Origin: WHSW01 sp963767475
Lineage (GTDB): Bacteria; Actinomycetota; Thermoleophilia; Solirubrobacterales; 70-9
Assembly: GCA_963767475.1 (NCBI GenBank)
Contig: CAVYEI010000003.1
Location: 558,001 to 622,000, forward strand
Direction of reading: 5' to 3'
Length of the DNA stretch: 64,000 bases
Shown here: piece by piece, positions 41,317-49,694 of the stretch
Layout of the letters: the number at the start of each line of letters is the position of its first letter
Numbering within the stretch: the first letter of the stretch is position 1
Made by a program: the position numbers and the translations under genes
The notes under the pieces: generated by a model
Told to the model about the DNA's origin: nothing
The model's database searches: none
Seen by the model: only the letters and a program-made list of their open reading frames with translations

Positions 41317-42254
41317 GCGGCGAGCTCGAGGCGCTTGGCGTTGCGAGCCGCGTACGCCTCGCCGACCTCGACCAGAATCGCCAGCATCTCGTCGGTCGCC
41401 GGCGAGCGCGAGCCCTCGGAGCGCGCGGCGGCCCACACCCGGCGGTCGGGCGGGGCCGGATCGGTCGGCCGCACGACGAGGTCGGAACGCAGGGTGGCCA
41501 GCGCCAGATCGGGGAGCAGGGTGACGCCGAGCCCGGCGGCAATGAACCCCTGCATAACGTGATAGTCGTCTGACTCGAAGCCGATCCTGGGCTCGAAGCC
41601 GGCGCTTCGGCAGGCGTCGAAGATGACCTCGCCGCAGGTGCTCGGCCGCGAGCCACAGAGCCATTCCCAATCCGCCAGCTCGGCGAGCGGGACGGTGGCG
41701 CGGGAGGCGAGCTCGTGGTCCTTCGGCAGCGCCACGTGCATCGATTCGGTCAGCACCAGCTGCCGCTCGAGGTCGCGCTCGTCCTCGCCGTTCGGACGCG
41801 AGGTGTAGTCGAAGGTCAGCGCCAGGTCGAGGTCGCCGGCGCGCAGTCGCGGCAGCGAGTCCTGGGGCTCGGCGTCGGCAACGCTGAGGCGGACGCCGGG
41901 GTGGCGGCGATGGAAGATCGAGACCGCCTCCGTGAGCACGGTGGCGCTGGCGCTGGGGAAGCTCGCCAGGCGCAGCTCGCCGCCCTCGAGCCCGGCGATC
42001 GCCGCCAGCTCGCGCTCGGCCTCGTCGAGCCGGGCGATCGCCGCCTCGGCGTGGGAGACCAGCACACGGCCGGCGTCGGTGAGCTTCGGCCCCTCGCGCG
42101 TACGGTCGAGCAACTGCATCCCGACCTCGCGCTCGAGCGTCGCGATCTGCTGGCTGACAGCCGATTGGGAGAGATAGAGGGCGTCGCCGGCGGCCGAGAA
42201 GGAGCCCTGGACGGCGACCTCACGGAGGATCTTCAGGCGCTTCACATCAAGCAT
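41313..42254 (-). CDS. LysR family transcriptional regulator
   Basis: A 313-residue LysR-type regulator. The N-terminal winged helix (residues 1-65, with VAVQGSFSAAGDALYLSQSAVSQQIATL) is classical. The effector domain follows from about residue 90 (ELRLASFPSASATVLTEAVS, GVTLLPDLALATL). It is convergent with the sugar dehydrogenase, overlapping its stop by 4 bases, and divergent from the small acetyltransferase-like gene, the usual position for a target. Effector unknown. Confidence 0.93.
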   Translation of the reverse strand: MLDVKRLKILREVAVQGSFSAAGDALYLSQSAVSQQIATLEREVGMQLLDRTREGPKLTDAGRVLVSHAEAAIARLDEAERELAAIAGLEGGELRLASFPSASATVLTEAVSIFHRRHPGVRLSVADAEPQDSLPRLRAGDLDLALTFDYTSRPNGEDERDLERQLVLTESMHVALPKDHELASRATVPLAELADWEWLCGSRPSTCGEVIFDACRSAGFEPRIGFESDDYHVMQGFIAAGLGVTLLPDLALATLRSDLVVRPTDPAPPDRRVWAAARSEGSRSPATDEMLAILVEVGEAYAARNAKRLELAA

Positions 42255-42256
42255 TA

Positions 42257-42280
42257 GGTGAGCTTATCAGCTACGACACC
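42257..42280. promoter_or_regulatory. Candidate LysR autoregulatory site
   Basis: GGTG-AGCT-TATC-AGCT-ACGA-CACC: two nested pairs of complementary arms directly upstream of the LysR ATG (42252-42254). The symmetry is short but sits where a LysR protein would control itself and the divergent gene. The position is suggestive only. Confidence 0.4.
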
Positions 42281-42385
42281 TTTCCATGTTGCGCTAATGA
42301 CCCAGGCGCGGGATCCTCTGTTCATCACGAAAACAGCGGCCACGGTCGTTACATCCCCGAGGCAGCTAAGAGCGAGGTGAAGAAG

Positions 42386-42757
42386 ATGACAGGACACGAA
42401 ACCCAGATCAACGCGGAGATGACGATCCGCAGGATGGACGTCTCGGAGGCCGACATCGACGCGCTCGCCAAGCTGGCCGAGCTCGACACGCACACCGAGC
42501 TCGAGGGCCCGGTGCTCGGCGCCGAGGTCGAGGGCAGGCTGCTGGCCGCGATCTCCGTCGCCGACGGAGCGGTGATCGCCGATCCGTTCAGCCGCACGAG
42601 CGAGTTGCGCGCGCTGTTGAACCTACGGGTCGCTCAGCTTCAGGACCGCACGGGCGAGCGCCGCGGTCGTCGCTCGCGCGTCCTCGGGCGCCGCACCCGC
42701 CCGGCGGTCGGCGGCTCGCCCGCCGGCCAGATCATCAGCCTGCCGCGGGTCAACTAG
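42386..42757 (+). CDS. Short GNAT-like N-terminal domain protein
   Basis: A 123-residue protein: MTIRRMDVSEADIDALAKLAELD followed by GPVLGAEVEGRLLAAISVADGAVIADPF, resembling the first strands of GNAT acetyltransferases. The acetyl-CoA P-loop (Q/RxxGxG/A) is missing, and the rest is basic and Arg-rich (GERRGRRSRVLGRRTRP). It is probably not catalytic. The ATG at 42386 has GAGGTGA 5 bases upstream; a GTG at 42377 is in frame but less likely. It is divergent from LysR. Confidence 0.72.
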   Translation: MTGHETQINAEMTIRRMDVSEADIDALAKLAELDTHTELEGPVLGAEVEGRLLAAISVADGAVIADPFSRTSELRALLNLRVAQLQDRTGERRGRRSRVLGRRTRPAVGGSPAGQIISLPRVN

Positions 42758-42763
42758 AGGTTC

Positions 42764-42985
42764 TCAGTGCTGTTCGAGGGGGGCCATCGTCAGGCCCGCC
42801 TCGGATAGCTGCTGCCAGTAGAGCTCAGCCGGCTCGCGAGGCCCGGCCCAGACGACCGCCTGACCGGAGCTGTGGATTCGCTCGGCGAGCCGGTGGCCCT
42901 GGTCGAGCCCGACGCCCGGGATCACGCGCGCGAGCGTGCCGGCGACATGGTCGAAGGTGTTGTGCTCGTCGTTGAGCACGATCAC
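42764..42985 (-). CDS. clpS: ATP-dependent Clp protease adaptor ClpS (conservative start; ATC start at 43054 likely)
   Basis: ClpS delivers N-degron substrates to ClpAP/ClpCP. The core motifs are present: VIVLNDEHNTFDHV (the NDE/D pocket residues), HRLAERIHSSGQAVVW (binding His), and the EPAELYWQQLSEAGL end. The first ATG/GTG/TTG-type start is the GTG at 42985, which would cut off the N-terminal extension and part of the first strand. The frame stays open upstream with sensible sequence (STETIERPRS) to an ATC at 43052-43054. AAGGGG lies 8 bases before that ATC, giving 96 residues, the normal size. See the finding. Confidence 0.85.
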   Translation of the reverse strand: MIVLNDEHNTFDHVAGTLARVIPGVGLDQGHRLAERIHSSGQAVVWAGPREPAELYWQQLSEAGLTMAPLEQH

Positions 42986-43079
42986 CTGCCAGTTGCCGCC
43001 GAGGGCCGAGCCGGGCCCGGCGCTTCGCGGTCGCTCGATCGTCTCGGTCGAGATCTGAGTGTCCCCTTGTCGAGGCCTA

Positions 43080-43245
43080 GGGGCTTGAAGTGGGTTGGCG
43101 GCGTACGCGGGGGCGCCTGGTGCCGAGCCGGGCGTGGTCGGCGGGCGACGCGCATGCCGGTGGGCATGTGCGAGTCCCGACGGGCGCGCTCCGGCGACGG
43201 TATCCAGGCGTCATCCGTGTGCGTCGAGAACCCACTTCACGCCCC
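43080..43245 (+). ncRNA. 166-bp foldback element: candidate structured RNA or MITE
   Basis: The two ends are 17-base inverted repeats with one mismatch (GGGGCTTGAAGTGGGTT at 43080-43096 and its complement at 43229-43245), each flanked by TA (43078-43079, 43246-43247). Between them the two halves pair almost completely up to an apical GGTG loop (43159-43162). My hand fold has about eight G-T pairs that are G-U wobbles in a plus-strand transcript. No protein is encoded. The right TA and the adjacent base form the stop of the next gene on minus. It may be an RNA, a miniature transposon, or both. Confidence 0.55.
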
Positions 43246-43931
43246 TAAGGGTCTGGGACCGAGACGGCGATGCGCTTGAACGTGCCGACGACGGGCTTGT
43301 CCTTGTCGGCCTTGCTGCCGATCGCGAAGCGCACCTTGCGGCCCTGGACCTGGCCCGGGTTGGTGTCGTTCACCTTCGCCACTTCCTTGCCGTTGACCAC
43401 AGCCTTGATCTCGGCCCCGGTGGCGACGATCTCGACCTTGTTGCGCACGTTGACCTTCTTGATCGCGTCGCTCTTGCCCTCGACCGGGAAGCCGCCCCCG
43501 GCGGGACCGCGGCGAAGCTCGTAGCGCTGCTTCTGGGGGAAGATCCGAAGCGAGTAACCGGTGCTCGAGCCGCCGGCTCGAACGGTCGCTTCGATGAAGG
43601 CGCCGCCGCGGACCGACTTCGGCGTCTCCTTGAGGATCTTGCCCTCGACCGAGACCGTCTGATTGGCAAGCGCGTCGTCGCCCTGGACCGGCGGCCTGAA
43701 GGAGCAGGTGGTGGGACTCTTCTTCACCGAGGCGAGCATCACCTTGCTCTTCTCCCGGTACTTCTTGTCGCAGCGCTTGCCGCCGCCCGAACGGAGGATC
43801 TCGTTGAAATCCCCCTGGGTCGCCATGTCGTTGTTGTAGACCGTCACCGCCGCGAACGACGTTGCCGCGCCGGCTCCGAGCGCGACGACGATCACTGCTG
43901 CAAGCGCTCTGCGTGTGCTGAAAAGGCTCAT
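43245..43931 (-). CDS. Secreted beta-sandwich protein, unknown function
   Basis: A 228-residue exported protein. The signal peptide (ALAAVIVVALGAGAATSFA) is followed by a beta-rich domain with three Cys (GKRCDKKY, PTTCSFRPP). The C-terminal section (KKVNVRNKVEIVATGAEIKAVVNGKEVAKV) resembles concanavalin/LamG-type or 3-keto-disaccharide hydrolase sheets. No catalytic residues can be named. The ATG is at 43929-43931. Its TAG stop lies in the right flank of the foldback element. Confidence 0.75.
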   Translation of the reverse strand: MSLFSTRRALAAVIVVALGAGAATSFAAVTVYNNDMATQGDFNEILRSGGGKRCDKKYREKSKVMLASVKKSPTTCSFRPPVQGDDALANQTVSVEGKILKETPKSVRGGAFIEATVRAGGSSTGYSLRIFPQKQRYELRRGPAGGGFPVEGKSDAIKKVNVRNKVEIVATGAEIKAVVNGKEVAKVNDTNPGQVQGRKVRFAIGSKADKDKPVVGTFKRIAVSVPDP

Positions 43932-44004
43932 GGTCAAGGGCAGCGTAGCCGCTGGATACCCCTGAACACCGGCCAGCATCCGAGGTTGCGGGCGCGGAAT
44001 TTCA

Positions 44005-44835
44005 TTACGCGTGGGTGCGCTTGGCGAGATAACGCTCCAGGCCCAGCCACTGCTGCTCGGGAGGCGTCGCCTGGATCATCGAGGCGGCGGTGGCCGGATC
44101 GGCGCCCGCCTGAATCTCGGCCTCGAACTCGCTCAGGAAGTGCTCGCGCCCCTGCCGGGCGAGCTCGACCCCGCGCCGCAGCGCCGCCCGCACCCGGTCG
44201 AACTGTGCCCCGACCTCATCGCAGGCGCCGAAATGGGTCATCCGCAGGCGTTGCGGGCCCAGCGCCTCGATCCGCTCGACCGAGTCGAGCCAGGCCTCGA
44301 CGTCGATCTCCGGAGGCGGCGTCGGCGCCAGGGTGAGCTCGCTCGGCGGGATCCGCACACCCGCCATGTCGCCGACGTAGGCGCTTCCCTCGTCGAGGTC
44401 GAGCCAGCAGAGGTGATGGCCGGCGTGGCCGGGCACATGCTCGACCCGAAAGCCCTCCGCCTCCTCCCCGCCCGCGAGCGCGACGATGTTCGCCTCGGGC
44501 ACCGGCGCCACCTCTCCCCAGAGGCGCTCCATGTTCTCGGGGCCATACAGGCGCCCAGCGCTGCGCAGCAGCCGCGACGGGTCGGCGAGGTGCGGCGCCC
44601 CAACCTCGCTGACGTAGACCCTGAGGCCCGGGAACCGGCGCGCGAGCACTCCGGTGGCGCCGGCATGGTCGAGGTGGATGTGGGTGAGCAGCAGCGCCCG
44701 GGGCTCGACCGCGAGCTCGTCGATCCAGTTCTCGAGCGCCGAGGCCGGGCCCGGATCGACGATCAGCTCGCCGACCAGGTGGGCGGCGATCACCCGGTCG
44801 CGGCCGAGGTGCATGGTGTCGATCTGGCGGACCAC
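44005..44835 (-). CDS. Metallo-beta-lactamase fold hydrolase
   Basis: A 276-residue MBL-fold enzyme. The dinuclear metal motif THIHLDHAG (HxHxDH) is near residue 52, HVPGHAGHHLCWLD supplies the next His, YVGDMAGVRIP gives the bridging Asp, and MTHFGAC a late His. The layout is glyoxalase II/hydrolase-like. The GTG at 44833-44835 begins the domain; the upstream in-frame sequence is antisense to the next gene. It is divergent from the lipoprotein gene. Substrate unknown (thioester or lactone likely). Confidence 0.88.
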   Translation of the reverse strand: MVRQIDTMHLGRDRVIAAHLVGELIVDPGPASALENWIDELAVEPRALLLTHIHLDHAGATGVLARRFPGLRVYVSEVGAPHLADPSRLLRSAGRLYGPENMERLWGEVAPVPEANIVALAGGEEAEGFRVEHVPGHAGHHLCWLDLDEGSAYVGDMAGVRIPPSELTLAPTPPPEIDVEAWLDSVERIEALGPQRLRMTHFGACDEVGAQFDRVRAALRRGVELARQGREHFLSEFEAEIQAGADPATAASMIQATPPEQQWLGLERYLAKRTHA

Positions 44836-44868
44836 GGGCGACACGGTAGCCGGAGTAGATTCCGACGC

Positions 44869-45369
44869 ATGCGGGGCACCGTCGTGGCCGCGATCACCTG
44901 CATTGCACTGGGGCTCTGCGGATGCTTCGGCGACGACGGGGCCGATGACGGCGACTCGGAGGGCGAGACCTACGCGGTTGCGGTCGAGGGGATCACCGAC
45001 CGCGCCTACGAGGACGCCTCGACCGCCTTGGTGACCCTGAACCAGCTCGCGGACAGCTCGGTGTCGCCGACGCGGGCAGCCGACGAGCTCCGCGAGCGTG
45101 CCCGCCGGGTGGCAACCGCCCAGGCCGAGCTCGAGCGCCTCGACGCCCCAGCCGCCGCCCAGACCTCCGCCGGCGACCTCGAGTCGGCGCTGGGCGACCT
45201 CCAGCTGGCGCTGCGACTCGCGGCCACGGACGCCGGCGCCTCCGGTCGCACTCCCGCGGAGCTGAGCGCGATCGCGCGCGACAACGCCCGGATCGTGCTC
45301 GCCGAGCAGTCCGGGATGTCGGCGCTCGGGCGCGCGGTCGGCAGGCTGGCGATCGAATCGACCGACTGA
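44869..45369 (+). CDS. Putative helical lipoprotein
   Basis: A 166-residue exported protein. The signal ends with lipobox LCGC (Cys about residue 19), followed by an acidic linker (DDGADDGDSEGE). The rest is alpha-helical (DASTALVTLNQLADS, ELRERARRVATAQAELERL). It resembles small Gram-positive surface lipoproteins of unknown function. It ends 27 bases before the mutase gene and may share its transcript. Confidence 0.75.
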   Translation: MRGTVVAAITCIALGLCGCFGDDGADDGDSEGETYAVAVEGITDRAYEDASTALVTLNQLADSSVSPTRAADELRERARRVATAQAELERLDAPAAAQTSAGDLESALGDLQLALRLAATDAGASGRTPAELSAIARDNARIVLAEQSGMSALGRAVGRLAIESTD

Positions 45370-45396
45370 TCCCCGCACAACCCTAGAATTCCCGCC

Positions 45397-47397
45397 ATGG
45401 GTGAGCATCGGCTCGAGCAACCGGACCGCCCGTGGGTGATGCGTACCTACGCGGGACACTCGGATGCCCGGCGCTCGAACGAGCTCTACAAGGGCAACCT
45501 CGCCAAGGGCCAGACCGGGCTCTCGGTCGCCTTCGACCTCCCTACCCAGACCGGCTATGACCCCGACCACATCCTCTCGCGGGGCGAGGTCGGCAAGGTC
45601 GGCGTCTCGATCGCCCACAAGGGCGACATGCACACGCTCCTCGACGGCATCCCGCTCGACGAGATGAACACCTCGATGACGATCAACGCGACCGCCGCCT
45701 GGCTGCTCGGCCTCTACGTCACCGTCGCCGATGAGAACGGGGTCGATCGCGGCGCGCTCAAGGGCACGACCCAGAACGACATCATCAAGGAGTACCTCTC
45801 GCGCGGCACCTACGCCTTCCCCCCCGGCCCCTCGATGCGATTGATCGCCGACACGGTCGCCTTCAGCGTCAACGAGACCCCGGCCTGGAATCCGACCAAC
45901 GTCTGCAGCTACCACCTGCAGGAGGCCGGAGCGACCCCGGTGCAAGAGATCGCCTACGCGCTCTCGACCGCGATCGCGGTTCTCGACGAGGTCAAGGCTC
46001 GCGGACAGGTCGCCGAGGCGGACTTCCCCAGGGTCTTCGGCCGGATCTCATTCTTCGTCAACGCCGGTGTGCGCTTCGTCGAGGAGCACGCGAAGCTGCG
46101 GGCGATGGGCGAGATGTGGGAGTGGATCGGACGAAACCGCTACGGCGTCACGGACGAGAAGCTGCTGCGGATGCGCTACGGCGTCCAGGTCAACAGCCTC
46201 GGCCTGACCGAGGCGCAGCCGGAGAACAACGTCCAGCGGATCGTGCTCGAGGCCCTCGCCGTGACGCTCGGGCGCAACGCCCGCGCCCGCGCGATCCAGC
46301 TCCCCGCGTGGAACGAGGCCCTCGGCCTGCCGCGGCCGTGGGACCAGCAGTGGAGCCTGCGGATTCAGCAGGTGCTCGCGTTCGAGACCGACCTGCTCGA
46401 GTACGCCGACATCTTCGAGGGCTCGAAGGTGATGGACGGGCTCGTCGCCGAGCTCGTCGAGGGCGCCAAGGAGGAGATGAAGGTCGTCGAAGAGCAGGGC
46501 GGCGCGGTCGAGGCCGTCGGATACATGAAGGCGCGCCTGGTCGAGTCGCACCGCGAGCGGATCGCGAAGATCGAGCGCGAGCAAATCAAGGTGATCGGCC
46601 AGAACTGCTTCACCGAAACCGAGGACTCGCCGCTCACTGCGGGCGCCGACGGCGGCATCCTCACCCCCGACCCGGAGGTCGAGCGCGAGCGCCGCGAGGC
46701 GCTCGAGGTGTGGAAGGCCGAGCGCGATTCCGAGGCGGTCGCCGCCGCCCTGGCCACGCTCGCCGCGGCGGCCGCGGACGAGTCCGCGAACATCATGCCG
46801 GCGACGATCGAAGCGGCGAAGGCGGGCGCGACGACCGGCGAGTGGGCGCAGACGCTGCGCGACGTGTTCGGCGACTACCGCGCGCCGACCGGGGTCTCGG
46901 GCGCCGCCGCGGGCGGCAACGAAGAGCTGCTGACCGCGATCCGAGCCCGCGTCGACGAGCTCTCGAAGCAGATCGGCCATCGGCCCCGGATCCTGGTCGG
47001 CAAGCCGGGCCTCGACGGCCACTCCAACGGCGCCGAGCAGATCGCCGTCCGCGCCCGCGACGTCGGCATGGAGGTGATCTACCAGGGCATCCGCCTGACC
47101 CCGGAGCAGATCGCCGCCTCGGCCCGCGACGAGGACGTCGACGTGGTCGGGCTCTCGATCCTCTCGGGCTCGCACCTGGAGCTGATCCCGGAGACCGTCC
47201 GCCTGCTCGCCGAATACGACGTCGACGTCCCAGTCGTGATCGGCGGGATCATCCCGGTCGCCGACGCCGAGAAGCTGCGTGCCGCCGGCGTCGCCGCGGT
47301 CTACACGCCCAAGGACTTCGACGTCAACAGGATCATGGGGGAGATCGTCGATCTCGTCGGGGCGCGAAGCACGGCCGGCTCGCCGGCCCCAGCCTGA
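45397..47397 (+). CDS. ecm: Ethylmalonyl-CoA mutase (MeaA-type, B12-dependent)
   Basis: A 666-residue single-chain acyl-CoA mutase converting (2R)-ethylmalonyl-CoA to methylsuccinyl-CoA. The substrate-domain start RTYAGHSDARRSNELY with NLAKGQTGLSVAFDLPTQTG is the Ecm/MeaA type rather than methylmalonyl-CoA mutase. The C-terminal cobalamin domain has GKPGLDGHSNGAEQIA, with the DxHxxG base-off motif, and VVGLSILSGSHLELIP. Length is near that of MeaA. With ccr it forms the core of the ethylmalonyl-CoA pathway. A methylmalonyl-CoA activity cannot be ruled out. Confidence 0.9.
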   Translation: MGEHRLEQPDRPWVMRTYAGHSDARRSNELYKGNLAKGQTGLSVAFDLPTQTGYDPDHILSRGEVGKVGVSIAHKGDMHTLLDGIPLDEMNTSMTINATAAWLLGLYVTVADENGVDRGALKGTTQNDIIKEYLSRGTYAFPPGPSMRLIADTVAFSVNETPAWNPTNVCSYHLQEAGATPVQEIAYALSTAIAVLDEVKARGQVAEADFPRVFGRISFFVNAGVRFVEEHAKLRAMGEMWEWIGRNRYGVTDEKLLRMRYGVQVNSLGLTEAQPENNVQRIVLEALAVTLGRNARARAIQLPAWNEALGLPRPWDQQWSLRIQQVLAFETDLLEYADIFEGSKVMDGLVAELVEGAKEEMKVVEEQGGAVEAVGYMKARLVESHRERIAKIEREQIKVIGQNCFTETEDSPLTAGADGGILTPDPEVERERREALEVWKAERDSEAVAAALATLAAAAADESANIMPATIEAAKAGATTGEWAQTLRDVFGDYRAPTGVSGAAAGGNEELLTAIRARVDELSKQIGHRPRILVGKPGLDGHSNGAEQIAVRARDVGMEVIYQGIRLTPEQIAASARDEDVDVVGLSILSGSHLELIPETVRLLAEYDVDVPVVIGGIIPVADAEKLRAAGVAAVYTPKDFDVNRIMGEIVDLVGARSTAGSPAPA

Positions 47398-47404
47398 GCG
47401 CGGC

Positions 47405-49063
47405 GTGCCTGCCGAAGGATCGAGCTCGCGACGAACGCGGTGGGGGCGCCGGCGCCGCCCGCCGGCGGCGGCCGGCTCGACCGATGCCGCCGGCCTCGTG
47501 CTCCGCCCTCCGTTCACCGCGGTTCGGGGCTGGGCCCTGGCCGAGCGCGGTCTTGGCCGGGTTGAGCTCGAGATCGGCGACGCCCCCGCGCAGCGCGCCA
47601 GGCTGCTGGCGCTGCCACGTCCGGACGTCGCCGACCTCGAGGGCGAGCCGAGCGCGCCGATCTGCGGCTGGGAGGCGCTGGTCGAGATCCCCGAGCTCGA
47701 ACCGGGATCGGAGCTCGAGCTGCGAGCGAGCATCGTCGGCCGCGGTGGCAGGACCCCGCTGTGGGCGGGGACGGTGCCCGTCGGCGCGCGCGTCGACACC
47801 GCCGAGCTCGAGCCGGCCCGCAGCGAGACCTTGCGCGCCCGCGCCGACGCCGGGGCGGGCGAACGCCCGTCCTCGGAGGGCGGGCTACAGCTGCTGGCGG
47901 TCACTCATCAACTCGATCTCGGTGGCGGCCCCCTGTTCCTGCAGGCGCTGCTGCGGGCGATGGTCAGCGAGCCCGCGACGCGATGCACCGTGCTCTCGCC
48001 CGTCGACGGCCCGCTGCGCGAGCAGCTCGAGCGTCTCGGGATCGAGGTGCACGTGGTCGCGCCCTTCGGCGCCGACGGGCTCGCCTACGAGTCGCGGATG
48101 CGCGAGCTCGTCCTGCTCGCTGCCGAGATCGACCCGGACGTGGTGCTCGTCAACACCAGCGTCGTCTTCTGGGGGGTCGACCTGGCGACGCGAATCGGGG
48201 TGCCGGTCCTGTGGACGATCCACGAGAGCGTTCCGGTCGCCCTGCAGCCCTCGGGTCCCCCTCCCGCGCATGACGACTACGTCCGTGGTCGCTTCCTCGC
48301 CGCCCTGCGTGACGCCGACCGGATCGCCTTCGCGGCCGACAGCACCCGCGACCTCTACCGGGGCCACGGCGACGAGAGCCGCCTGGTGCGGATCGACTAC
48401 GGGATCGAAATCGCCGAGATCGACGCCGAACGCCGGCGCCTCGATCGCGAGCGGCTGCGATCCGAGCTCGGCTACGGGCCGTCGCATCGGCTCTTGGTCT
48501 GCGTCGCAACCTTCGAGGCCCGCAAGGGACAGGCGGCGCTGGCGGCCGCGTTCTCGCGCCTGGTCGAGGAGTTCCCCGACGCTCGGCTCGCCCTGGTCGG
48601 GGATCGCACGTCGGAGTACTCGCAGGGTCTTCACGAGATGCTCGCCCGGATGCCCGAGGTCGCCGAGCGCATTCGGGTGGTCGATGTCACACCCGAGATT
48701 GCGCCGTGGTTCGAGATCGCCGACGGCTTCGCCCTTCCCTCGGACCTCGAATCGGTGCCGCTGGCGATCCTCGAGGCGATGACCTTCGAGTTGCCCGTTT
48801 TGGCGGCCGAAGCGTTCGGGCTCCCGGAGCTGATCGACGACGGGGTCAACGGCCTCTTGTGCGAGCCGCGCTGCCTCGATTCGCTCACCGACGGGCTGCA
48901 CAAGCTGCTGGCGCTCGACCGCGCCGAGCTCGCGGATCTCGGCCGCGCCGGCGCGCGCACGGTCCGCTCGCGCCACGACTTCGACCAGGCGATCGACGTC
49001 TACCGCGATCGGATCCTGGAGCTCGCGGGGCAGCCGGGCGCGCCGGCCAGGTCGCCCGCTTGA
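47405..49063 (+). CDS. GT4-type glycosyltransferase with extra N-terminal domain
   Basis: A 552-residue protein. Residues 1-165 are a beta-rich domain of unknown family (CGWEALVEIPELEPGSELELR). A GT-B fold follows from about 170: the QLDLGGGPLFLQALLRAM acceptor-side loop and the C-terminal donor-binding half with VCVATFEARKGQAALAAAF, GFALPSDLESVPLAILEAM and a conserved E(x)7E-like pair. It adds sugars, probably to surface polymers. The GTG is 7 bases after the mutase stop; no SD is seen. The acetyltransferase overlaps its stop. Confidence 0.85.
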   Translation: MPAEGSSSRRTRWGRRRRPPAAAGSTDAAGLVLRPPFTAVRGWALAERGLGRVELEIGDAPAQRARLLALPRPDVADLEGEPSAPICGWEALVEIPELEPGSELELRASIVGRGGRTPLWAGTVPVGARVDTAELEPARSETLRARADAGAGERPSSEGGLQLLAVTHQLDLGGGPLFLQALLRAMVSEPATRCTVLSPVDGPLREQLERLGIEVHVVAPFGADGLAYESRMRELVLLAAEIDPDVVLVNTSVVFWGVDLATRIGVPVLWTIHESVPVALQPSGPPPAHDDYVRGRFLAALRDADRIAFAADSTRDLYRGHGDESRLVRIDYGIEIAEIDAERRRLDRERLRSELGYGPSHRLLVCVATFEARKGQAALAAAFSRLVEEFPDARLALVGDRTSEYSQGLHEMLARMPEVAERIRVVDVTPEIAPWFEIADGFALPSDLESVPLAILEAMTFELPVLAAEAFGLPELIDDGVNGLLCEPRCLDSLTDGLHKLLALDRAELADLGRAGARTVRSRHDFDQAIDVYRDRILELAGQPGAPARSPA

Positions 49064-49632
49064 GCCCGGCGGCGATCGAGTTCCCGGTCGAGGGCCTCTG
49101 CGACGGGGTCGTGCGGCTGCGGCTGATGAGCGAGGCCGACGTACCGGCGATCGTCGAGGCCGTCCAGGACCCGGCGATCCCCCGCTACACGACCGTCCCC
49201 GACCCCTACGGCGATGACGAGGCCCGTCAATGGCAGCGGATGGCGACGACGGGCATCAGGGCGGGGACCGAGCTGCCGACCCTGGCTGTCGGCGCCACAG
49301 ACGATCGCCTGCTCGGCGCCGTCGGCCTCCACAACCTCGACCCGGGAAGCGGACGCTGCACCGCCGGGTACTGGGTCGCGGCACCGGCACGCGGCCAGGG
49401 TGTGGCCCGCCGGGGACTCGCGCTGCTCACCCGGTTCGGCTTCGAGGCCCTCGGGGTGAAGCGAATCGAGCTCTGGATCGAGCCCGTCAACGACGCCTCC
49501 CTGCGGGTCGCCGACGCGGTCGGTTTTTCCCGCGAGGGCCTGCTGCGCTCCTACATGCACGTCGGTGGCGAACGCCGCGACATGCTCATGTACTCGCTGC
49601 TGCCGAGCGATCTGCAATCGCCGCCGCGGTAA
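49060..49632 (+). CDS. GNAT acetyltransferase, RimJ/RimL type
   Basis: A 190-residue GNAT enzyme. Core motifs are VRLRLMSEADVPAIVEAV, GYWVAAPARGQGVARRGLALL (acetyl-CoA P-loop RGQGVA), and the terminal RVADAVGFSREGLLRSY. The start appears to be TTG (49060-49062), overlapping the glycosyltransferase TGA (TTGA), so it is translationally coupled. It could acetylate a protein N-terminus or an amino sugar made by its neighbour. Confidence 0.85.
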   Translation: MSPAAIEFPVEGLCDGVVRLRLMSEADVPAIVEAVQDPAIPRYTTVPDPYGDDEARQWQRMATTGIRAGTELPTLAVGATDDRLLGAVGLHNLDPGSGRCTAGYWVAAPARGQGVARRGLALLTRFGFEALGVKRIELWIEPVNDASLRVADAVGFSREGLLRSYMHVGGERRDMLMYSLLPSDLQSPPR

Positions 49633-49694
49633 GCATCGTGCCGAGAGCCCCGGCTGGGCTCCGGACCGGTCGGGCGGCGCTACCCTCAAGAACG

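Noticed and set aside
44836..45945. Minus-strand extension of the metallo-hydrolase frame
   Set aside because: It is antisense to the lipoprotein and mutase genes and low in complexity; the MBL domain starts at 44835.
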